This document shows, in pieces, positions 1-7,150 of a stretch of DNA of 10,437 bases. Under the pieces are notes generated by a model. It did not search any database. It was not told the DNA's origin and saw only the letters and a program-made list of their open reading frames with translations. Positions within the stretch are counted from its first letter, which is position 1. The number at the start of each line of letters is the position of its first letter. The DNA lies in NCBI GenBank assembly GCA_913031555.1, contig CAJWDO010000038.1:1-10437 (forward strand), written 5' to 3'. Source of the DNA: an uncultured Alphaproteobacteria bacterium (GTDB lineage Bacteria > Pseudomonadota > Alphaproteobacteria > Puniceispirillales > Puniceispirillaceae). Position numbers and translations under genes: made by a program.

Positions 1-561
1 GTAATCATGTTCCGCGTTACGTGGCTCGATGACAAAGGCGAAACCCAGGTAAACAGGGGTTTCAGGATCCAGATGAATTCGGCCATCGGGCCGTACAAAG
101 GCGGCCTGCGCTTCCATCCTTCGGTGAACCTGAGCATCCTTAAATTCCTCGCGTTCGAGCAGACTTTCAAAAATAGCCTTACTACATTGCCAATGGGTGG
201 CGGAAAGGGAGGGTCGGATTTCGATCCAAAAGGAAAATCAGAAAATGAGATCATGCGTTTTTGCCAGAGCTTCATGACCGAGCTGTCAAAGCATATCGGG
301 GCTGATACCGACGTTCCTGCGGGTGACATTGGTGTGGGCGGACGCGAAGTGGGCTATATGTTCGGCCAATACAAAAGGCTACGAAACGAATTTACAGGCG
401 TGCTTACCGGAAAAGGCATCAGCTTTGGCGGGTCGCTTATCCGTCCGGAAGCTACCGGCTACGGCTGTGTATACTTTGCACAAAGCATGCTGAATACCAA
501 AGGTGAAAGCTTCATAGGCAAAACAGTGGTCGTGTCAGGATCAGGCAACGTGGCGCCGTGA
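1..561 (+). CDS. gdhA: NADP-type glutamate dehydrogenase, internal fragment (both ends missing)
   Basis: Glutamate dehydrogenase interconverts glutamate and 2-oxoglutarate plus ammonia in the cytoplasm. The reading frame is open from base 1 and shows the strongly conserved core of the hexameric bacterial enzyme: NSAIGPYKGGLRFHP near the start, the glycine-rich MGGGKGG with its catalytic-region lysine, DVPAGDIGVGGRE, then TGKG, GGSLIRPEATGYG and the beginning of the nucleotide-binding fold at VVSGSGNVA. Family members are about 445 residues; only about 186 are here. Roughly 70 N-terminal residues lie before the window and about 190 C-terminal residues are absent, because after GSGNVA the frame meets P and a TGA that belongs to the next gene's sequence. 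GC is about 50% by hand count of sample lines and three arginines use AGG, unlike the ~60% GC genes that follow. The style suggests a Bacteroidetes source. The fragment cannot be functional as it stands. Confidence 0.9.
   Translation, partial: VIMFRVTWLDDKGETQVNRGFRIQMNSAIGPYKGGLRFHPSVNLSILKFLAFEQTFKNSLTTLPMGGGKGGSDFDPKGKSENEIMRFCQSFMTELSKHIGADTDVPAGDIGVGGREVGYMFGQYKRLRNEFTGVLTGKGISFGGSLIRPEATGYGCVYFAQSMLNTKGESFIGKTVVVSGSGNVAP
546..557. other. Breakpoint between glutamate dehydrogenase and DUF1479 gene (chimeric junction)
   Basis: Glutamate dehydrogenase homology continues in frame 1 through the codons for G-N-V-A (to about base 555). DUF1479 homology is already recognisable from the GGC codon at base 552 in another frame, reading G-A-V-I-F-R. 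The two homologies overlap by only a few bases in GTGGCGCC (550-557), which both genes could share. Composition and codon use change at the same point. Each gene is cut inside a conserved domain, as expected for a short-homology misassembly or an illegitimate recombination, not for a gene boundary. Confidence 0.8.
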
Positions 562-1562
562 TCTTTCGCAACACCTTCGACCGGAACCGCGTGACATCCT
601 GGAATGAAAGCCTGATGGAATATGTGGCGAAGAACGACTATTTTGAGAAACAGAAATCGAAGGATGGCATGGACCGGTATTTTGCCAGCCTTGAGTCGTC
701 GCGGCCGCAGATTCTGGGCCTCTACTGGTCACCGCCGCAGATGGAGGCCCGCACCTCGTCCGAACTTGCCGTGGCACGCCGCTGGCTCAATAGTCTGTGG
801 ACATTCTCTTCCGAGAATGGTGTCGAATTCGACCCGGATCGTGAATGCCTCTATGCCGACAGACTGCGCCAGCGTGAACCTGGCGATGACACGCTTGGCC
901 TCAGCGCGCATGTCGATGGCGGTTCGGTGGAACGCTGGCTTGATGAGGGGTTTCGGGGTGTCTATCGGCACCTGCTGTCGGGTGATGTCGAATCCTATGA
1001 TCCGTTCGATGCTGCCTTTCGCACCGTCACCATGGAAATCCCGTCGCCGGCTGTCTGCTCCATGTTCCGGACCTATCAGGGATGGACGGCACTCAGCCGC
1101 CAGGGGCCGGGTGATGGCACGCTCAATCTGGTGCCGATCGCCAATGCCCTTGCCTGGGTTATCCTGCGCGCCCTTCAGGATGATGTTCCGGATGATGAAT
1201 TATGTGGTGCCGCGCCGTCCCGCGCCCTGACCATCAGCGAGGCCTGGCATGCGAAAATCCTGCGCGCCTATGTTCCGATCCCGATGGTCGAACCCGGGGA
1301 TACGGTGTGGTGGCACCCCGATGTCATACATGGGGTCGAGAGCCAGCATACAGGTGCCGGTTACAGCAACGTCATGTATATCGGTGCGGCACCGGCCTGT
1401 GCCAAGAATGAACGCTTTCTTGCCGAACAGAGGCGCGCCTTCGAGGCTGGTGAAAGCTCGCCCGATTTCGCCGCCGAGAATTATGAGGTGGATTTTGAAG
1501 GCAGATTCACCGCCGACATGCTATCACCGCTCGGGCGGGTTCAGATGGGATATGAGGCCTAG
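558..1562 (+). CDS. DUF1479 (YbiU-like) putative Fe(II)/2-oxoglutarate oxygenase, N-terminally truncated
   Basis: This matches the DUF1479 family (E. coli YbiU, about 420 residues), which has a double-stranded beta-helix fold related to Fe(II)/2-oxoglutarate-dependent dioxygenases; the substrate is unknown to me. Counting from the GTG at 558 there are 334 residues. Family-like sequence already starts at 552 (G-A-V-I-F-R-N), so the GTG is an internal valine codon and not a true start, and some 80-90 N-terminal residues are missing. Recognisable blocks are DRYFASLESSRPQILGLYWS (residues 39-58), the H-x-D metal motif in SAHVDGGSVERW (H118, D120), and the distal histidine in WWHPDVIHGVE (H258). 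A complete facial triad is therefore visible. The gene precedes a sugar kinase by 53 bases on the same strand and is probably part of the same transcription unit in the intact genome. Family call is confident; biochemical role is inference. Confidence 0.82.
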   Translation: MIFRNTFDRNRVTSWNESLMEYVAKNDYFEKQKSKDGMDRYFASLESSRPQILGLYWSPPQMEARTSSELAVARRWLNSLWTFSSENGVEFDPDRECLYADRLRQREPGDDTLGLSAHVDGGSVERWLDEGFRGVYRHLLSGDVESYDPFDAAFRTVTMEIPSPAVCSMFRTYQGWTALSRQGPGDGTLNLVPIANALAWVILRALQDDVPDDELCGAAPSRALTISEAWHAKILRAYVPIPMVEPGDTVWWHPDVIHGVESQHTGAGYSNVMYIGAAPACAKNERFLAEQRRAFEAGESSPDFAAENYEVDFEGRFTADMLSPLGRVQMGYEA

Positions 1563-1615
1563 CGTCCGACGCCTTGACGCCTAAGAGGGCAGTTACACCG
1601 TAAAGGGTTGAGTGA

Positions 1616-2557
1616 ATGATTTCCGTGGGTGGTGAAAACCTCATAGACCTTGTGTCGGGCGATGTCGGTGCAGACGGCCTGCCAAACTATACCGCCAATC
1701 CAGGCGGATCGCCTTTCAATGTCGCCATGGCGGCAGGCAGGCAGGGTCAGGATGTGGCTTATCTGACGCCCATTTCCGAGGATGCGCTTGGCAAGCTTCT
1801 GGCTGACCGCCTAGTGCAGAGCCATGTGAAGATTGTTGCCCCGCGGGTGCCGCACCCGACGTCGCTTGCCGTGGTGTCGATTGCCGATGGCATTCCGTCC
1901 TATGCCTTTCATCGCAATGATACGGCCGAACGCCAGGTCGATATGGACAGCCTTCAGCGCGACATGCCGGCACCGACCCGGATATTCCATGTCGGCTCGC
2001 TTGCGATCATCGGCGGGGCCGATGCCGAAAACTGGGCGACATTCTTTGCCGACTGCCAGCAGCGCGGCCTGATGACATCATTGGACCCGAATGTGCGACC
2101 TGGCCTGATAACCGACCGAGACGGCTATGTCGCGCGGATCAAGGGGATGATGCGCCATGTCGATATCTTCAAGCTCAGCGACGAGGATCTTGAATGGCTA
2201 TATCCGGACCGGTCGCTCGAGACGGCGCTTGCCGATTGCCGCGCCGAATGCGACGCCGTGCTGTTCATCCTGACGCTTGGTGGGGCCGGGTCACGCGCCT
2301 TTCTTGGCGGTATCGAGATCCAGGCGGACGCCTCGGCTGTTGAAAATCTTGTTGATACGGTGGGCGCTGGCGATACCTTCATGGCCAGCATTCTGTCCTG
2401 GGTGATCGAGAATGACCTTGCCTCGCGCGATGCGCTGTCCAGCATCAACGAGGACGCGCTTCGTGCCGCCATGAGGCGTGGCAGCGAAGCAGCAGCCATC
2501 AATTGCGGCAGATCGGGATGCAATCCGCCCTGGTGGGACGAGCTGGCGAGTGTGTAA
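1616..2557 (+). CDS. PfkB-family carbohydrate kinase, fructokinase-like
   Basis: This is a ribokinase/PfkB-fold kinase that transfers phosphate from ATP to a sugar hydroxyl in the cytoplasm. At 313 residues it has the normal family length. Seen in order: an N-terminal VGGENLIDL strand, the first PfkB signature GGSPFNVAMAAGR (residues 30-42), the FHR/DTAER lid region near 98-105, DPNVRP (157-162), a KLSDED segment (186-191), LTLGGAGS, and the second signature DTVGAGDTF (247-255) with the catalytic base D253. The C-terminal INCGRSGCNPP resembles the end of ScrK-type fructokinases (NC-R-GA-PP). ATG at 1616 is preceded by an AGGG-type ribosome site at 1604-1607. It sits 29 bases before the E1 gene, so the two are probably co-transcribed. 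Substrate could be fructose or another ketose or sugar acid (2-keto-3-deoxy sugar kinases share the fold). Confidence 0.88.
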   Translation: MISVGGENLIDLVSGDVGADGLPNYTANPGGSPFNVAMAAGRQGQDVAYLTPISEDALGKLLADRLVQSHVKIVAPRVPHPTSLAVVSIADGIPSYAFHRNDTAERQVDMDSLQRDMPAPTRIFHVGSLAIIGGADAENWATFFADCQQRGLMTSLDPNVRPGLITDRDGYVARIKGMMRHVDIFKLSDEDLEWLYPDRSLETALADCRAECDAVLFILTLGGAGSRAFLGGIEIQADASAVENLVDTVGAGDTFMASILSWVIENDLASRDALSSINEDALRAAMRRGSEAAAINCGRSGCNPPWWDELASV

Positions 2558-2586
2558 CCTGACCGGAATTTTGAAAAGCCGCTGAT

Positions 2587-5046
2587 ATGCCCAAAAATCT
2601 TCAGATCGATCCGCAACAGACCTACACAGCCGATACGGTTCGCTTTGCCGACATTCCGGTTCACGCCTATGCGCCCGATATCGCGGCCGAGCGTGCCAGA
2701 TGGGGTGACAGGGCGCTGTGCGAGGCGCTTCGGCATATGCTGGTGATCCGCGAATTCGAGAGCATGCTTCATGCCTTCAAGTCGACGGGTGCCTATCGCG
2801 GCATCGAATATGTCTATAAGGGCCCGGCGCATCTGTCGGTCGGTCAGGAGGCCGCCGCGGTCGGCAGCGCCATGGCGCTTGGCCCGAATGACCAGATCTT
2901 TGGCTCGCATCGCAGTCACGGTGAGATCATCGCCAAGGGGCTGGCGGCCGTTGCCGCCATCGACGAGGACAGCCTGCAATCAATCATGTCGACGCATGGC
3001 GATGGCCAGCTTCTCAAGCTTGTGTCCGAGCATGTCGGCAGCGCCGGCGGCGCGGCGGCGGAGGCGTTTCTGCTGACCGGTGTTCTGGCCGAGATTTTCA
3101 TGCGGGATACCGGTTTCAACCGCGGGATGGGCGGCTCCATGCATGCCTTCTTCACGCCGTTTGGTGCCTATCCCAACAACGCCATTGTCGGTGGATCATC
3201 CGGCATCGCGGTCGGCGCCGCCCTGCGGGCGCACCTGTCCGAATCCGGGGCGATCTGTGTGGCCAATCTGGGTGATGGCAGCACCGGTTGCGGCCTGATC
3301 TGGGAATCGATGAATTTCGCCGGCATGGGGCAGTTCCGCCAGCTTTGGCAGCCGCCTTTCGATCACAACCCGCCGGTGCTGTTCTGCTTTACCAACAATT
3401 TCTACGCCATGGGCGGGCAGACACGCGGCGAGACGATGGCCTGGGATCGGCTGTCAAGGATCGGTGCCGGCGTCAACCCGGCGCAGCTTCACGCCGAAAC
3501 GGTGGACGGCTCAAACCCGTTGGCCGTGGCCGACGCGATGGTGCGCAAGGCTGAGATCCTGCGCAGTGGGCAGGGGCCGGCGCTTCTCGATATCGAATGC
3601 TACCGCTATTCCGGTCACTCGACGACCGATACCAACGCCTATCGTTCGCGCGATGAATTGAAGGCCTGGCAGGCGCATGACCCGATCGCGCGCTATCGCG
3701 GCAGGCTTGTCGAGGGCGGTGTGATCACTTCCGAAGCTGCCGATGACATGGTCACCGCCGTGGAAGCCCGGATTGAGGCGGTAACAAGGGCCGTCGTCGA
3801 CAGGCAGAACGCGCCGGCGGTTGATATCGCGGCCAACCCGACAATCATTGGCGGAATGACCTTTAATGGCGAGGAGATCGAGTTGGGCGGCAGAGCCGCC
3901 GACCTGCTTGCCGACCCGGCCGATATTGGCGCCATCAGGTCGATCGCGCGCAAGGCGAGGTTCGGCATCGATGATGACGGCAACATGCATTCGCCGATGC
4001 GGGCGGTCACGCTGCGTGACGCGCTGTCGGAATCCATTCTTCACCATCTTGTCCATGACCAGAGCCTGATTGCCTATGGCGAGGAGTGCCGTGACTGGGG
4101 TGGTGCCTTTGGTGTGCATCGGGGCTTTGCCGACATCATCCCCTATCACCGGCTGTTTAATGCGCCGATTTCCGAGGCCGCCATCGTTTCGACGGCGGTT
4201 GGCTATGCGCTTGCCGGTGGCCGGGCGCTTGTCGAGCTGATGTATGCCGATTTCATCGGCCGGGCCGGCGACGAAATTTTCAACCAGCTTGCCAAATGGC
4301 AGGCCATGTCGGCTGGTGAACTACGTCTTCCGGTGGTGCTTCGTGCCTCGGTGGGATCGAAATATGGTGCCCAGCATTCCCAGGACTGGACGTCGCTTGT
4401 GACGCATGTACCGGGACTACGCGTGATCTATCCGGCAACACCGCATGACGCCAAGGGGCTGATGGCAACGGCGCTGTCCGGCAATGATCCGACGATGGTC
4501 TTCGAGAGCCAGCGGCTCTATGACCGGGTGGAGATCTTCGAGTCTGACGGCGTGCCATCCGACTATTTCCGCATTCCCTTCGGCGCGGCGGCCATGCGCC
4601 GCACCGGTGATGATGTCACCATGCTGACCATCGGCCCGTCACTTTATCCGGCGCTTGATGCCGCCAGTGAATTGTCGGCACACGGTATCGAGGCGGAGAT
4701 TATCGATGCCCGCACGCTTGTCCCGTTTGATTACGACGCCGTTGTTGCCTCGGTGGCGCGCACAGGAAGGCTGTTGATTGTGTCGGAAGCGGTCGAGCGC
4801 GGCAGTTTTGCCAATACCATTGCCGCCAATGTCACGCGCCTTGCCTTCGCCGATCTGAAGGCCGCCCCGATCGTGCTTGGCGCGCCGAACTGGATTGCGC
4901 CCGGCGCGGATATGGAGGATACCTACGCGCCGCAGATCCATGATATCTGCGATGCTGTTCTTGGTAATTTCTTTGCCGAGAAAAGGGTCAACCGCCGCGG
5001 TCTTCGCGACTGGGATATCGTCAGCATGGCAAAGCGCGGTATCTGA
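2587..5046 (+). CDS. Fused E1alpha-E1beta thiamine-diphosphate 2-oxoacid/acetoin-type dehydrogenase
   Basis: An 819-residue protein joining both halves of a heterotetrameric E1, which decarboxylates or cleaves a 2-oxo substrate on thiamine diphosphate and reductively acylates a lipoyl domain. Residues ~40-410 are E1alpha: LSVGQEAA (83-90), HRSHGE (108-113), GGSMH (182-186), the cofactor motif GDG (229-231) ... NN (270-271), and YSGHSTTD near 341-348. Residues ~470-800 are E1beta: LRDALSESI (476-484), IAYGEECRDWGGAFGV (495-510), NAPISEAAI (525-533), SKYGAQHSQDW (591-601) with the conserved histidine, VIYPATPHDAKGL (613-625) and DARTLVPFD. A linker lies at ~410-470. Two segments are longer than in classic E1alpha: about 69 residues separate HG from GGSMH (about 27 in human PDHA1 as I recall), and GDG-to-NN spacing is 38 (usually nearer 25-30). 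Lipoyl and hydrolase genes follow, pointing to an acetoin-dehydrogenase-like complex; the substrate is not determined. Confidence 0.9.
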   Translation: MPKNLQIDPQQTYTADTVRFADIPVHAYAPDIAAERARWGDRALCEALRHMLVIREFESMLHAFKSTGAYRGIEYVYKGPAHLSVGQEAAAVGSAMALGPNDQIFGSHRSHGEIIAKGLAAVAAIDEDSLQSIMSTHGDGQLLKLVSEHVGSAGGAAAEAFLLTGVLAEIFMRDTGFNRGMGGSMHAFFTPFGAYPNNAIVGGSSGIAVGAALRAHLSESGAICVANLGDGSTGCGLIWESMNFAGMGQFRQLWQPPFDHNPPVLFCFTNNFYAMGGQTRGETMAWDRLSRIGAGVNPAQLHAETVDGSNPLAVADAMVRKAEILRSGQGPALLDIECYRYSGHSTTDTNAYRSRDELKAWQAHDPIARYRGRLVEGGVITSEAADDMVTAVEARIEAVTRAVVDRQNAPAVDIAANPTIIGGMTFNGEEIELGGRAADLLADPADIGAIRSIARKARFGIDDDGNMHSPMRAVTLRDALSESILHHLVHDQSLIAYGEECRDWGGAFGVHRGFADIIPYHRLFNAPISEAAIVSTAVGYALAGGRALVELMYADFIGRAGDEIFNQLAKWQAMSAGELRLPVVLRASVGSKYGAQHSQDWTSLVTHVPGLRVIYPATPHDAKGLMATALSGNDPTMVFESQRLYDRVEIFESDGVPSDYFRIPFGAAAMRRTGDDVTMLTIGPSLYPALDAASELSAHGIEAEIIDARTLVPFDYDAVVASVARTGRLLIVSEAVERGSFANTIAANVTRLAFADLKAAPIVLGAPNWIAPGADMEDTYAPQIHDICDAVLGNFFAEKRVNRRGLRDWDIVSMAKRGI

Positions 5047-5086
5047 GCCGGCGGAACTTATCAGTAACGTATGAATGACATGACAA

Positions 5087-5092
5087 AGAGGG
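5087..5092 (+). promoter_or_regulatory. Ribosome binding site that selects the start of the lipoyl-domain gene
   Basis: AGAGGG lies 9 bases before the ATG at 5102. A GTG directly upstream at 5099 is also in frame, but the spacing and the usual lipoyl-domain beginning (M-A-T-E-I-L-V-P-Q-L-G) favour the ATG. Confidence 0.55.
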
Positions 5093-5101
5093 CAAAGGGT
5101 G

Positions 5102-5335
5102 ATGGCGACGGAAATTCTCGTACCGCAGCTTGGCAATGAGGTTACCGAGGCGGAGGTCACCGAATGGGCCGCCGCCGTTGGTGATGATGTGTCGGCCGGC
5201 GAGGTTGTGGTGGTGATCTCGACAACCAAGGCCGCCCTCGAGATTGAGGCGCCATGCGATGGCAGCCTTGCCGAGATTCGTATCGGTGAGGGTGAGCTGA
5301 CGGAGGTTGGCGCGGTGCTCGGCGTGATTGAATGA
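5102..5335 (+). CDS. Free-standing lipoyl (biotinyl/lipoyl attachment) domain protein
   Basis: This 77-residue protein is essentially one complete lipoyl domain and nothing else. Such domains carry lipoamide on a lysine and shuttle the acyl group between E1, an acyltransferase and E3. Visible features are the N-terminal EILVPQLGNEVTEAEVTEW, the GDDVSAGEVVVVI turn, the modification site TTKA with K43 (counted from the ATG at 5102), and the symmetric EIEAPCDGSL half. Normal E2 proteins continue with a peripheral-subunit-binding domain and a catalytic acyltransferase; both are absent. In Pseudomonas-type AcoC a lipoyl domain is instead fused to an alpha/beta hydrolase, and here exactly such a hydrolase starts at 5332, overlapping this stop codon by ATGA. 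That supports a split AcoC. Biotin carrier is less likely, since the classic biotinyl motif is MKM and here it is TTKA beside an E1 gene. Confidence 0.87.
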   Translation: MATEILVPQLGNEVTEAEVTEWAAAVGDDVSAGEVVVVISTTKAALEIEAPCDGSLAEIRIGEGELTEVGAVLGVIE

Positions 5336-6075
5336 CCGATGTCGTCCTGCACCGGCTTGGCGGCGAGGGGCCGGATGTCCTGCTGATCCACGGCTTTGCT
5401 GCCGACCGGCTGTCATGGCTTGCCGTGGCGCCGCAGATGTTTGAAACCGCCACCCTATGGGCGGTGGAATATGCCGGCCATGGCGGTGCGGGCAATGATG
5501 CCGGTGATGGCACACCGCAGGCGCTCGCCGACGCCATAGAGGCCGAAATCACCGGCAGGCTGACGAGCCCGCTGATCATTGGTCATTCACTTGGCGGGAC
5601 GCTGGCACTGCATCTGGCGGCCGGTGGTGCGCCGGATATTGCTGCGTTGCTGCTGCTGGCTCCGGCGGGTTTGGCCGGTGGGCTGGACAGCGATTTCATC
5701 GACAGGTTGTCCAGCCTCGAGGATGGTGAGGCCGCGTTGCAGGTCATGCAAAGGCTTGTCATGCGCAAGAGCCTGATGACAAGACGAATGGCTGATGCCT
5801 TTGTTGAATCATTGCAGGCAGATGGCCGGCGACAGGCGCTCAGGCAGATTGCCGGGGCACTTGCATCATCATCGACATCATTGCCGCCTTATCCGCCTGC
5901 CATGCCCTGTGCGGTGCTGTGGGGGGGTGCGGACGAAATCGCCCCGCCCCCCGACCAGTCAACGGCTGCGCTGCGGGTGATTGAGAATGTCGGCCATTTG
6001 CCGCATATCGAGGGTGTGGCGGATGTTATCGCCGCGTTTCGTGATCTGCAGGACAGAATTGCTGGGGAGTCATAG
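5332..6075 (+). CDS. Alpha/beta hydrolase, corresponding to the C-terminal half of AcoC
   Basis: This 247-residue alpha/beta hydrolase fold protein is translationally coupled to the lipoyl gene by an ATGA overlap. The oxyanion HGF (20-22), the nucleophile elbow GHSLGG (84-89, S86), the acid in WGGADEI (D201) and the base in VGHLPHIEG (H222) make a full catalytic triad. After an LLLLAPAGL strand, a cap region runs from about 115 to 185. In acetoin dehydrogenase clusters of Pseudomonas and relatives this fold follows the lipoyl domain in the same polypeptide and is annotated as the E2 'acetyltransferase'. How it transfers or releases the acyl group is not something the sequence settles: it may act as an acyltransferase to CoA or as a thioesterase. 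Alternative calls such as enol-lactonase or haloperoxidase-like esterase are compatible with the fold but less so with the context. Confidence 0.87.
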   Translation: MTDVVLHRLGGEGPDVLLIHGFAADRLSWLAVAPQMFETATLWAVEYAGHGGAGNDAGDGTPQALADAIEAEITGRLTSPLIIGHSLGGTLALHLAAGGAPDIAALLLLAPAGLAGGLDSDFIDRLSSLEDGEAALQVMQRLVMRKSLMTRRMADAFVESLQADGRRQALRQIAGALASSSTSLPPYPPAMPCAVLWGGADEIAPPPDQSTAALRVIENVGHLPHIEGVADVIAAFRDLQDRIAGES

Positions 6076-6099
6076 GTGCCGAATCCCAGGCGCCCAATC

Positions 6100-7092
6100 C
6101 TAGGCTTTGGTTGGAACTGGAATGTCCGCCGCCAGCAGATCGCGTGATTTCAGCTCGTCCCAGAAAGCCCCCGGAATCGGTGTTTTGAACCAGTCGAGAA
6201 TCTGCCGCAATTCCGCGGCTTCGCGTGGCCCGGGAATCACCGAGGTGATGATGTCGTTGGCAAGCGGAAATTGCAGCGCGGCGGCCGGCAACGGTACCGC
6301 AAATTCATCAGCCACCGCGCCGAGGGCGCGCACCCGGTCGACGACTTCGGCCGGAGCGGCATCGTAATTCCACATTTCGCGCCCGACCAGAACGCCTGAA
6401 TTGAAAGGGCCACCACAGATGATCGTGGTGCCTGCCGCGCGGCAGGCCGGGAACAGATCCTGCATAGGTGTCTGTTCGAGAAGCGTGTAGCGGCCGGCCA
6501 GCAGGAACACATCCCAGTCCCCGATGCCAAGCGCGTCCATGCAGACCTCATTCTCATTCACGCCAAGGCCAATCGCCTTGACCTGACCGGTGCTGCGAAG
6601 TTCATCCATCGCCCGGTATCCACCTTCGGTCAGGTCCCTGAAATGGCGGGCATTCTCGTCGCCATGGGTGAAGGTGCCGATATCATGCGCAAGCAATATA
6701 TCGATCCGGTCGAGGCCAAGGCGTTGCAGGCTGTCCTCGAAGGCGCGCATGATGGCGTCATAGCTGTAATCATAGATCACATGAAATGGCAGCGGATCGA
6801 TCATGCCGAACCTGGACGGGTCGGCGACCGGCCCGGGGCACAGCAGCCTCCCGACCTTGTCGGACAGAATATAGTCCGAATGCCGCAGCAGATCTCCCAT
6901 CACCCGCTCTGACCGGCCAAAGCCATACCAGGGGGCGGTATCGAAATAGCCGATTCCCGCATCCTTGGCAGCCTGAATCAACTCGGCGGCCTGACCATAG
7001 CCAAGCTCGACGAAATTCCCGCCAAGCGGCGCGCCGCCAAGGCCGAGCGTGTCGATCATCAGTTCGGTCTGGCCGACCCTGCGCTTTTCCAT
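6100..7092 (-). CDS. Aldo/keto reductase of the D-threo-aldose (L-fucose) 1-dehydrogenase type
   Basis: This 330-residue TIM-barrel NAD(P)-dependent oxidoreductase has the full aldo/keto reductase tetrad: D51 and Y56 in GYFDTAPWYGFGRSE, K79 in LSDKVGR, and H136 in LLAHDIG. RRVGQTELMIDTLGLGGAPLGG near the N terminus and the LGLDRIDILLAHD block are typical of the group that includes D-threo-aldose 1-dehydrogenase, L-fucose dehydrogenase and pyridoxal 4-dehydrogenase, enzymes oxidising a sugar or aldehyde to a lactone or acid. The frame stays open 55 codons further upstream, but that extension is low-complexity and runs back over the end of the sterol desaturase gene. The ATG at 7092 is preceded by AAAGGA at good spacing and begins the family's usual N terminus. 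It lies 58 bases after the desaturase-family gene, likely in one transcript. Exact substrate is undetermined. Confidence 0.9.
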   Translation of the reverse strand: MEKRRVGQTELMIDTLGLGGAPLGGNFVELGYGQAAELIQAAKDAGIGYFDTAPWYGFGRSERVMGDLLRHSDYILSDKVGRLLCPGPVADPSRFGMIDPLPFHVIYDYSYDAIMRAFEDSLQRLGLDRIDILLAHDIGTFTHGDENARHFRDLTEGGYRAMDELRSTGQVKAIGLGVNENEVCMDALGIGDWDVFLLAGRYTLLEQTPMQDLFPACRAAGTTIICGGPFNSGVLVGREMWNYDAAPAEVVDRVRALGAVADEFAVPLPAAALQFPLANDIITSVIPGPREAAELRQILDWFKTPIPGAFWDELKSRDLLAADIPVPTKA

Positions 7093-7100
7093 CTGTGCGG

Positions 7101-7106
7101 TCCTTT
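7101..7106 (-). promoter_or_regulatory. Ribosome binding site fixing the aldo/keto reductase start
   Basis: On the - strand AAAGGA stands 8 bases before the ATG at 7092. It supports this internal start over the longer open frame that would reach 7257. Confidence 0.6.
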
Positions 7107-7150
7107 CAAGGGTGTCATAGGCAGGGTTGTATGACTGCCAAAGGATGTTA

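Noticed and set aside
1562..1572. Short perfect inverted repeat GCGTC-C-GACGC just after the DUF1479 stop
   Set aside because: A 1-base loop cannot form a normal hairpin, there is no T tract, and 5-base arms arise by chance in GC-rich DNA. It is too short to call an operator.
2125..2979. Long open frame on the - strand (284 codons) spanning the kinase and E1 genes
   Set aside because: It is antisense to two well-supported genes, covers their boundary, and its translation shows no family motif. Long antisense frames are common in ~60% GC coding DNA.
3511..4149. - strand open frame of about 212 codons inside the E1 gene
   Set aside because: Fully within strongly conserved E1 coding sequence on the other strand, with no motif or ribosome site.
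4639..5391. Long - strand open frame over the end of E1, the lipoyl gene and the start of the hydrolase
   Set aside because: Antisense shadow crossing three genes, with no recognisable domain and low-complexity Ser/Thr-rich sequence.
6076..6099. Gap between the convergent genes as a bidirectional terminator
   Set aside because: Only 24 bases and no clear stem-loop with a T run; short CCAA/TTGG arms nearby are too weak to report.
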